Assembly (NCBI GenBank): GCA_011524785.1
Contig: WTJQ01000493.1
Span: forward strand, 1-5,054
DNA: 5,054 bases
Direction: 5' to 3'
From: Planctomycetota bacterium
Lineage (GTDB): Bacteria > Planctomycetota > UBA1135 > GCA-002686595
The translations under genes and the position numbers were made by a program. The notes beneath the pieces were generated by a model. It was not told the origin of the DNA. It saw nothing but the letters and a program-made list of their open reading frames with translations, and did not search any database. Each line of letters starts with the position of its first letter. Position 1 is the stretch's first letter. Positions 1 to 4,745 of this stretch are shown piece by piece.

Positions 1-444
1 GCGGCCTGGCTCGGGGTCATCTGGTGGCTGTCTTCCAGGGAGCCCGGGGATGGTCCGGAGCTGTTCTCAGGCTTCGGGCTCGTGCTCAACACCGGCCACG
101 CGTTCCTCTACGGCGTCCTCGCCCTGCTCTGCGTCCCCCTGCTCCCGCGGCGCGCGGACTGGGTCCCACTGACGCTCGCCCGCGCTGCCGGGGTGCTGCT
201 GTTCGTACTCGTGGCGGGTCTCGTCGACGAGTGGCACCAGTCCTGGGTCGACGGACGCGTTGCCTCGGGGCTGGACGTCCTCACCGACCTCGTGGGGGCC
301 GCGGCGGTCCTCGCCACGATCGCTGCCCTGGGGCCGGAGCCCGGCGGCGACGACCGGCGGGGTCCTGTGATCCGCTGCCTCATCGCGGGGTTCGTGGCGT
401 GCTGGCTGGCTGGTGGCCTGTCGACCGTGCTCGAGCTCCTCTGA
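1..444 (+). CDS. VanZ-like family membrane protein (5' end missing)
   Basis: The frame is open from the first base and ends at TGA 442-444, giving 147 visible residues. The segment before the first in-frame ATG or GTG still reads as protein (AAWLGVIWWLSSREP). It resembles the usual VanZ start, a tryptophan-rich first helix ending in a Ser-Ser pair, so probably only some 10-20 residues lie outside the window. The family signature is clear: DEWHQ at 226-240, followed by DGR and then DVLTDLVGA at 274-300, which matches the VanZ pattern of D-E-x-H-Q, a Gly-Arg turn and an Asp helix ending in Gly-Ala. The usual Asn of the last motif is Asp here. Hydrophobic stretches at roughly 94-147, 178-225, 268-330 and 367-441 fit about four further membrane helices. 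VanZ itself gives low-level teicoplanin resistance, but most VanZ-like proteins have no known role, and resistance should not be inferred. A strong palindrome follows the stop. Confidence 0.85.
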   Translation, partial: AAWLGVIWWLSSREPGDGPELFSGFGLVLNTGHAFLYGVLALLCVPLLPRRADWVPLTLARAAGVLLFVLVAGLVDEWHQSWVDGRVASGLDVLTDLVGAAAVLATIAALGPEPGGDDRRGPVIRCLIAGFVACWLAGGLSTVLELL

Positions 445-446
445 GC

Positions 447-462
447 GAACCGCGCGCGGTTC
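447..462 (+). terminator. Perfect palindrome after VanZ stop, possible terminator
   Basis: GAACCGCGCGCGGTTC is its own reverse complement over 16 bases and begins 2 nt after the VanZ-like stop codon. The right arm can pair further if four bases on the left are bulged out (CTG at 441-443 with CAG at 462-464). There is no T-run downstream, so a classic intrinsic terminator is not shown. Because the dyad has no loop, it could also be a binding site for a dimeric protein. The terminator role is inferred only from its position. Confidence 0.35.
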
Positions 463-674
463 AGCGGAACGATGCCCCGTTCGAAGTCGGCAGAGGGCTC
501 CGCGTCGGCGACGAGGACCTCGGCCTCCGCCACGAGCGGAGATCGTGCTTCGTGCGCGGCCCCTGACACGGCTCGCGGCGGAGACCTGGAGACTTCTCAT
601 CGTGCAAGCCTTGGATCGACGGGAGGCCGACAGGCTCGTCCCAGGAGCAAGTCCTCACACGCGGACAGGCGCCC

Positions 675-704
675 CCTCGCCGCGAGGAGCGGGGACCTCC
701 CGCT
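675..704 (+). repeat. Two adjacent hairpins upstream of purB
   Basis: CCTCGC (675-680) and GCGAGG (682-687) form a 6-bp dyad. It is followed directly by AGCGGG (688-693), spacer GACCT and CCCGCT (699-704), a 6-bp stem that a G-T wobble can lengthen. The C-run at 672-676 can instead pair with the G-run at 691-694, which would break the second hairpin, so the two folds could compete. They lie upstream of the suspected purB -10 box and would be transcribed only by read-through or from an earlier promoter. Short GC stems are common by chance in DNA of this composition. Confidence 0.25.
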
Positions 705-744
705 GGCTGCTGACGAAGGCCCTCCGCTGGGCCCGGGACGGCCC

Positions 745-750
745 TAGACT
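745..750 (+). promoter_or_regulatory. Possible -10 box of purB
   Basis: TAGACT is one of the few AT-containing hexamers in this GC-rich gap and fits the sigma-70 pattern TAnnnT. It lies 53 nt before the purB ATG. No good -35 hexamer is found 16-19 nt upstream. The nearest candidate, CTGACG at 710-715, is 29 nt away and too far. Similar hexamers sit at comparable distances before two other genes in this window, which is the main support. Confidence 0.3.
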
Positions 751-803
751 GCGCGGCCTCGGACGTGAAGCGCCCGCCCGCGCGTCTCACGGCCGCAGCA
801 GCC

Positions 804-2237
804 ATGAGCGATCCCCAGTCCTTCACCAGCCCGCTCTCGACCCGGTACGCCAGCGCAGCGATGCGCTACCTGTGGAGCGAGGAGAAGAAGTTCCTCACCT
901 GGCGCCGACTGTGGCTGGCCCTGGCCGAGTCCGAGCAGGAGCTCGGCCTGCCGATCCGCGACGAGCAGCTCGCGGAGCTGCGTGAGCACCTGGAGCCGCT
1001 CGACCTGGGCCTCGCGGCCCGGTACGAGAAGGAGCTGCGGCACGACGTCATGGCCCACGTGCACGCGTGGGGGGACTCCTGCCCCAAGGCGCGCCCGATC
1101 CTGCACCTCGGCGCGACCTCGTGCTTCGTGGGGGACAACACCGACCTCATCCTCCTGCGCGAGGCCCTGCAGCTGGTTCGCGCTCAGCTGGTCGGCGTCG
1201 TGGCGAACCTCAAGGCCTTCGCCGCGGAGCACCGTGCCCTGCCGACCCTCGGCTTCACGCACTTCCAGCCGGCCCAGGCCACGACCGTGGGCAAGCGCGC
1301 CTGCCTGTGGCTCCAGGACCTGCTGCAGGACCTCGAGGACCTCGACCACGCCGAGGAGGCGATCCGCTTCCGGGGCGTCAAGGGCACCACCGGGACCCAG
1401 GCCTCGTTCCTCGAGCTGTTCGAGGGGGACCACGCCAAGGTCCGCGAGCTCGATCGCCTCGTGACCGAGCGCATGGGCTTCGCCCGTACGTTCGGGGTCA
1501 CGGGCCAGACCTACCCCCGCAAGCTCGACTTCCGGGTCACCCAGGTCCTGTCCTCGATCGCACAGTCGACCCACAAGTTCGCCACCGACCTGCGCCTGCT
1601 CGCCAACCGGCGCGAGGTCGAGGAGCCCTTCGGCTCGAAGCAGATCGGCTCCTCCGCCATGCCGTGGAAGCGCAACCCGATGCGCAGCGAGCGGATCTGT
1701 GCCCTGGGGCGCTTCGTGATGGAGACCCTGGGGAACACCGCGCACACGGCCGCCAACCAGTGGCTCGAGCGCACGCTCGACGACTCGGCGAACCGGCGCC
1801 TCGCGCTCGCGGAGATGTTCCTGGCCACCGACGCCATCCTGCAGCTGATGCTCGACGTGTCGGCCGGGATGCTCGTGCACCCGGCCGTCGTGAAGCGCAA
1901 CCTCGACCAGGAGCTGCCCTTCCTCGCAACCGAGGCGCTGATGATGGAGGCCGTGCGTGCCGGCGGGGATCGGCAGGACCTCCACGAGCGCATCCGGCAG
2001 CACTCCCACGCCGCGGCCGGTGAGGTGAAGGCCGGCCGGGAGTCCGACCTCGTTGCGCGGATCGCTGCGGACCCGGCCTTCGCCGCCGTTGCCGGCCGGC
2101 TGGACGAGATCCTCGACGGCTCGCGCTACGTCGGACGCGCGCCGGAGCAGGTGGACGAGTTCCTCGCCGAGGAGGTTGATCCCGTGCTCGTGCAGTGGGC
2201 GGACCTGGCCGCTCCCGAGGCGGACATTCGCGTCTGA
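804..2237 (+). CDS. purB: Adenylosuccinate lyase, eukaryote-like type
   Basis: This cytoplasmic enzyme of the aspartase/fumarase superfamily cuts fumarate from SAICAR and from adenylosuccinate, two steps of purine and AMP synthesis, and works as a homotetramer. The 477-residue product is complete. Superfamily motifs are intact: RHDVMAHVH (79-87) with the conserved His85; LGATSCFVGDNTDL (102-115); GFTHFQPAQATTVGKR (150-165) with the catalytic His153; KGTTGTQASF (193-202); and the mobile signature loop GSSAMPWKRNPMRSER (282-297) with catalytic Ser in the pair 283-284. ERTLDDSANRR and the C-terminal GRAPEQV segment are also present. From memory it aligns along its whole length with human ADSL (about 484 residues), more closely than with the shorter B. 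subtilis type. I chose ATG 804 because MSDPQSFTSPLSTRYAS matches the family N-terminus. A GTG at 765 in the same frame would add 13 unconserved residues and sits too near the suspected -10 box. No Shine-Dalgarno sequence precedes the ATG. Confidence 0.97.
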   Translation: MSDPQSFTSPLSTRYASAAMRYLWSEEKKFLTWRRLWLALAESEQELGLPIRDEQLAELREHLEPLDLGLAARYEKELRHDVMAHVHAWGDSCPKARPILHLGATSCFVGDNTDLILLREALQLVRAQLVGVVANLKAFAAEHRALPTLGFTHFQPAQATTVGKRACLWLQDLLQDLEDLDHAEEAIRFRGVKGTTGTQASFLELFEGDHAKVRELDRLVTERMGFARTFGVTGQTYPRKLDFRVTQVLSSIAQSTHKFATDLRLLANRREVEEPFGSKQIGSSAMPWKRNPMRSERICALGRFVMETLGNTAHTAANQWLERTLDDSANRRLALAEMFLATDAILQLMLDVSAGMLVHPAVVKRNLDQELPFLATEALMMEAVRAGGDRQDLHERIRQHSHAAAGEVKAGRESDLVARIAADPAFAAVAGRLDEILDGSRYVGRAPEQVDEFLAEEVDPVLVQWADLAAPEADIRV

Positions 2238-2347
2238 CCGGGGGCGCGGGAACAGCGGCTCGAAGGGTGGTCGACCAGCATCCTGGACCGAGCCGTGAGA
2301 CTTTGGCGGAGACCCTTCGGGCTGATCGGTCCGCGGAGTGGGCGCCC

Positions 2348-2365
2348 CCCGGCGGCTCCGCCGGG
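2348..2365 (+). terminator. Strong GC hairpin, possible purB terminator
   Basis: CCCGGCGG and CCGCCGGG form a perfect 8-bp stem separated by only CT; in RNA it would probably open to a 4-nt loop. It lies 111 nt after the purB stop and is preceded directly by the palindrome GGGCGCCC. No T-run follows (the next bases are TTCGACC), so termination is possible but not shown. It may instead be part of the larger structured element around it. Confidence 0.35.
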
Positions 2366-2372
2366 TTCGACC

Positions 2373-2413
2373 GTCGGTTCCCCCGTTTGATGGGAACCCT
2401 CCCGGGAACCGAC
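2373..2413 (+). repeat. Inverted repeat with two alternative pairing partners
   Basis: GTCGGTTCCC (2373-2382) is the exact reverse complement of GGGAACCGAC (2404-2413). Within the 21-nt loop a second copy of GGGAACC (2392-2398) can pair with GGTTCCC (2376-2382) instead, giving a 7-bp stem with a 9-nt loop. The two GGGAACC copies are direct repeats 12 bp apart. As RNA these are mutually exclusive hairpins; as DNA they resemble a cluster of operator half-sites. The role is unknown. Confidence 0.45.
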
Positions 2414-2546
2414 CGCGTCCCAGGGAAGGTCGCCCAGCCCTGCGAGCAGCGCCCAGGAACGGGGCAGATGTGTCCCACTCCGAGCCGACTTGCGGCAGGT
2501 CGTCGCGTGCCGATGCGCGCGGGAGGAGCAGCCCCCGCGATCCGGG

Positions 2547-2552
2547 TAGTGT
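2547..2552 (+). promoter_or_regulatory. Possible -10 box of the isomerase-like gene
   Basis: TAGTGT fits the TAnnnT pattern and lies 43 nt before the chosen GTG start. No convincing -35 box is visible upstream. The support is its match in sequence and position with the hexamers before purB and before the DHH gene. Confidence 0.25.
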
Positions 2553-2595
2553 TCCTGCGACGCATCCTCGCCCCTCCAACCTCGCTCCTCGCCTC

Positions 2596-3522
2596 GTGAC
2601 GCAGCCCGGCATCCCCAACGACCTGATCCTGAGCACCGCGTGCTATGGACCGCGGCTTGGCCGTATCGAGGACCAGGCCTTCTCGGCCGTTGCCATGGGT
2701 TTCCGGCGCCTCGAGCTTGGCATCGCCGACAACCCGTCTGAGCTGAGCGGCTGGATCGACGCGCACCGTGAGACCGGGATCACGGCCGAGTCGGTGGTCG
2801 TCGGCGCGCTGTACCCCAAGCGTGAGGCCATGAGTGGGAGCTACCTCGGCTCCCTCGACGAGGAGAAGCGCGAGCGCGCGCTCAACTGCACGCGCCGTCA
2901 CATCACGATCGCGCAGACGCTCGGCGCGCCCGTCGTGATCGTGCGGGGCTGTGCCGTCGAGGACGAGGCCCTGGCCCAGGAGGCGCGACGCCTCACCGAG
3001 GAGCTGGAGACGGACGATCCCGACGAGCTGATCGAAGTCCGTGAGCGCGTTCGCGACCTCGTGGATCGGGTCCAGCGCTCTGGCAGCAAGCAGCTCGAGC
3101 AGTTCTGCCGCTCCCTGCACGGGCTGCGGCGCATGTTCCCGGAGACCCAGCTGGCCCTGGAGCCCGGCTACTCCTTCAACGACCTCCTCAACTACGAGGC
3201 GATGCAGTGGGTCCTCGACGACCTCGATCGCGACGAGGTGGGGTACTGGCACGACACCGGACACCTGCACGCGCGGCAGCGCGCAGGGCTCCCCGGGCAG
3301 GGCCCCTGGCTCGATGCCTTCGCCAGCAAGCTCAAGGGGGTGCACCTCTCGGACGCCACCAAGCAGGAGGAGGGCCTGCCCCCGGGCATGGGGGAGGTCG
3401 ACTTCAAGCTCGTGGCCGAGTACCTGCCCGATGCGAGCGCGCGCGTGGTCGAGGCGGACCCCACCCACGGGCGTCCGGAGATCCTCGCCTCCGTGAAGTT
3501 CCTGATGGGTCTCGGGCTCTAG
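2596..3522 (+). CDS. Sugar phosphate isomerase/epimerase-like TIM-barrel protein
   Basis: The 308-residue product fits the xylose isomerase-like TIM-barrel (AP_endonuc_2) superfamily, whose members isomerise or epimerise sugars, process inositols or, in one branch, cut DNA at abasic sites. The family's divalent-metal ligands appear in order: Glu189 in LALEPG, Asp220 and His223 in WHDTGHLH, His250 in GVHLSDA and Glu286 in VVEADP. The first strand is DLILSTACYG and the second FRRLELGI. Residues 122-161 form a highly charged, probably helical stretch between the strand PVVIVRG and the Glu189 strand. No signal peptide is seen, so it is probably cytoplasmic. GTG 2596 is chosen because the next in-frame ATG (2695) would remove the first strand, and upstream sequence is low-complexity. 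No Shine-Dalgarno sequence precedes it; the leader is pyrimidine-rich. The gene lies 98 nt upstream of the DHH gene on the same strand. The substrate cannot be told from sequence. Confidence 0.85.
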   Translation: MTQPGIPNDLILSTACYGPRLGRIEDQAFSAVAMGFRRLELGIADNPSELSGWIDAHRETGITAESVVVGALYPKREAMSGSYLGSLDEEKRERALNCTRRHITIAQTLGAPVVIVRGCAVEDEALAQEARRLTEELETDDPDELIEVRERVRDLVDRVQRSGSKQLEQFCRSLHGLRRMFPETQLALEPGYSFNDLLNYEAMQWVLDDLDRDEVGYWHDTGHLHARQRAGLPGQGPWLDAFASKLKGVHLSDATKQEEGLPPGMGEVDFKLVAEYLPDASARVVEADPTHGRPEILASVKFLMGLGL

Positions 3523-3549
3523 GCCCCCGGGGCGGCCCTGGGACGGGCC
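3523..3549 (+). terminator. GC-rich dyads after the isomerase-like gene
   Basis: GCCCC (3523-3527), C, GGGGC (3529-3533) begins directly after the stop codon. It is followed by GGCCC (3534-3538), a 6-nt spacer and GGGCC (3545-3549). Both are 5-bp stems and no T-run follows. They could slow or end transcription between the isomerase-like and DHH genes, but stems this short are common at this GC content. Confidence 0.2.
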
Positions 3550-3563
3550 CGGCCCTTGCGCGG

Positions 3564-3569
3564 TACCCT
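3564..3569 (+). promoter_or_regulatory. Possible -10 box of the DHH gene, inside an inverted repeat
   Basis: TACCCT lies 51 nt before the ATG of the DHH gene. It sits inside a 7-bp inverted repeat, CCTTGCG (3554-3560) and CGCAAGG (3599-3605), together with a smaller dyad GGCGCAGCGCC (3577-3587). If it is a real promoter, the DHH and ThiD-like genes could be transcribed separately from the isomerase-like gene. No -35 box is evident. Confidence 0.25.
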
Positions 3570-3620
3570 CTTCGCCGGCGCAGCGCCGAATCGGCTGACG
3601 CAAGGCGCGCCCCCCTGCCC

Positions 3621-4745
3621 ATGTCCGAGCCCGAGGTCGACATCACCACGCCGGCAGCCGATGCGTCCGGCGTCGAGCCGCTCCCGGTCGAGCGGCTGCG
3701 GGAGGCCCTCTCCCGCGTGAGTCGTGCGGCGCCGCTGGAGGCCCGGGGCCGCTTCCTCGTCCTGACCCACCGCGGACCCGACCCCGATGCCCTGGGGGCC
3801 TGCGAGGGCCTGCGGCAGCTGCTCGCCGAGGCCTTCGATCACGAGCCGGTGGTCGCCACGGTCGGCGTCATCCACCGGGCCGAGAACCTCGCCCTCGTGG
3901 AGGAGCTCGACCTCGAGCTGGAGGACTACCTGGCCCTCGACCGCGAGCGCTTCGCCGGAGTGCTCCTCGTGGACACCCAGCCCGAGTTCGCGCACACGGT
4001 CGTCCCCGACGACCTGCCGATCGCGGCCGTGTTCGATCACCACGTTCCGCCCGGCGGCGCCGAGGCTCCGCCATCCGTCCAGGTCGAGTACCGCGACGTG
4101 CGCCTCGAGCTCGGGGCGACGAGCTCGCTGATCTGGGAGTACATGCGGGACGCAGGCCTGGAGCCGAGCCCGCGGACGGCCTCGGCCCTGTTCTGTGGGG
4201 TCCGCTACGACACCGCGGACCTCTCGCGCAACGCGACCGAGCTGGACGAGGAGGCCTACCTCGCGACCTTCCGCTGCGCGGACCGCGCTGCCATCGCGCG
4301 CATCGCCCATCCGCCGCTCCCGCCCGTCTACTACGCGGAGCTCTCCGGCGCCCTCGCGTGCGCGCGGCGCCACGGGCCGCTGATCCTCGCGCTGATGGGG
4401 AAGGTCGAGAACCCCGCCTCCGTGGCGGAGATGGCCGATCTCTTCCTGCGCATGGAGGGCTGCTCCTGGACCCTGGTGGGGGCCGAGCACGAGGGCGGCT
4501 ACGTGCTCTCCCTGCGGACCGACCCTGCCTACGGCCGGGCCTATCCGCTGATGCAGCGGGTCCTCGACGGCGAGGGGTCCTTCGGCGGGCACGGGCACAT
4601 CGCGGGCGGGCGCATCGCGCTCGAGGACGCGGGGGAGAGCTCGGTGCGCGCCGTGGAGCGCCGCCTCCGGACGCGAGCCCTCGAGCTGCTCGGCGCGGCC
4701 AGCGAGGACGGCATCCCCGAGGAGGGGCGCGCGGTCCACGAGTGA
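3621..4745 (+). CDS. DHH/DHHA1 phosphoesterase, NrnA-like
   Basis: This 374-residue protein has the two-domain layout of bacterial DHH phosphoesterases (NrnA-like), which degrade very short RNAs and dephosphorylate pAp using divalent metal ions. Active-site motifs are complete: motif I THRGPDPDALGA (49-60) with His50, Asp54 and Asp56; motif II LLVDTQPE with Asp118; motif III FDHH (138-141); and motif IV GVRYDTADL with Asp197. The DHHA1 domain ends with the substrate-binding glycine motif SFGGHGHIAGG (320-330). NrnA-type proteins are usually about 310-340 residues. The extra length is mostly an N-terminal region of about 43 residues, rich in Pro, Ala and Glu, before the first strand (RFLVLTH). 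ATG 3621 is the best start: upstream sequence in frame is low-complexity, and there is no clear Shine-Dalgarno site. The last 4 nt overlap the ThiD-like gene. The exact substrate (nanoRNA, pAp or cyclic dinucleotide product) is not decided by these motifs. Confidence 0.92.
   Translation: MSEPEVDITTPAADASGVEPLPVERLREALSRVSRAAPLEARGRFLVLTHRGPDPDALGACEGLRQLLAEAFDHEPVVATVGVIHRAENLALVEELDLELEDYLALDRERFAGVLLVDTQPEFAHTVVPDDLPIAAVFDHHVPPGGAEAPPSVQVEYRDVRLELGATSSLIWEYMRDAGLEPSPRTASALFCGVRYDTADLSRNATELDEEAYLATFRCADRAAIARIAHPPLPPVYYAELSGALACARRHGPLILALMGKVENPASVAEMADLFLRMEGCSWTLVGAEHEGGYVLSLRTDPAYGRAYPLMQRVLDGEGSFGGHGHIAGGRIALEDAGESSVRAVERRLRTRALELLGAASEDGIPEEGRAVHE

Larger units (their letters stand above)
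445..803. other. Non-coding gap between the VanZ-like gene and purB
   Basis: This stretch carries no convincing gene. Translations in the open frames are rich in Arg, Pro, Ser and Ala and lack any recognisable family or hydrophobic core. It holds the palindrome at 447-462, a hairpin at 525-541 (CTCCGC, loop CACGA, GCGGAG), an 11-bp dyad CGAGGACCTCG at 512-522, two back-to-back hairpins at 675-687 and 688-704, and a possible -10 box at 745-750. No tRNA-like cloverleaf or recognisable riboswitch core was seen. Confidence 0.6.
2238..2595. other. Structured non-coding gap between purB and the isomerase-like gene
   Basis: No convincing gene lies here. The in-frame extension upstream of the next gene is a low-complexity Arg/Pro/Gly translation. 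The gap is unusually rich in dyads: TGGTCGACCA (2268-2277), TCCGCGGA (2330-2337), GGGCGCCC (2340-2347), an 8-bp hairpin (2348-2365), a 10-bp inverted repeat with two possible partners (2373-2413), and a hairpin at 2486-2502 (CGACTTGC, G, GCAGGTCG, one G-T pair). A possible -10 box at 2547-2552 follows, then a pyrimidine-rich leader up to the next start. Confidence 0.6.

Noticed and set aside
571..598. Words GGCGGAGACC and GAGACTT shared between the two intergenic gaps (also near 2297-2315)
   Set aside because: The words occur in opposite order and with different spacing in the two gaps, and the surrounding bases do not match, so a true repeat is not supported.
472..747. A possible 91-residue small protein in the gap before purB
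   Set aside because: The translation is Ser/Arg/Ala/Pro-rich with no hydrophobic core, the ATG lacks a ribosome site, and overlapping frames on both strands are equally open.
765..803. An upstream GTG start for purB that would add 13 residues
   Set aside because: The added residues are not part of the family N-terminus, and the GTG is only 14 nt after the suspected -10 box; ATG 804 fits known homologues.
2296..2347. A TPP-riboswitch-like run (TGAGA, then ACCCTTC and CTGATC) upstream of an operon that ends in a ThiD-like gene
   Set aside because: Some short words of the THI box are present in order, but the essential GAACCTGA core and the TAATACCAGCG-like arm are missing, no closing P1 stem was found, and it lies about 300 nt before the nearest start. 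I regard it as chance; an Infernal search with the Rfam TPP model would settle it.
2338..2595. An 86-residue N-terminal extension of the isomerase-like protein from an upstream GTG
   Set aside because: The extension is an Arg/Pro/Gly-rich low-complexity translation that crosses the strong hairpins and the suspected promoter; the TIM barrel begins right after GTG 2596.
744..2636. A 630-codon open frame on the minus strand opposite purB
   Set aside because: It is a shadow of the GC-biased purB gene. Its translation is rich in Arg, Gly, Leu and Glu without any recognisable motif, while the plus strand encodes an unmistakable purB.
1537..3603. A 688-codon minus-strand open frame spanning purB and the isomerase-like gene
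   Set aside because: It runs across two well-supported plus-strand genes and the gap between them. The composition is low-complexity and no family is recognised.
3519..4739. A 406-codon minus-strand open frame opposite the DHH gene
   Set aside because: It mirrors the DHH gene almost exactly, as expected when third positions are nearly all G or C; no domain is visible in its translation.
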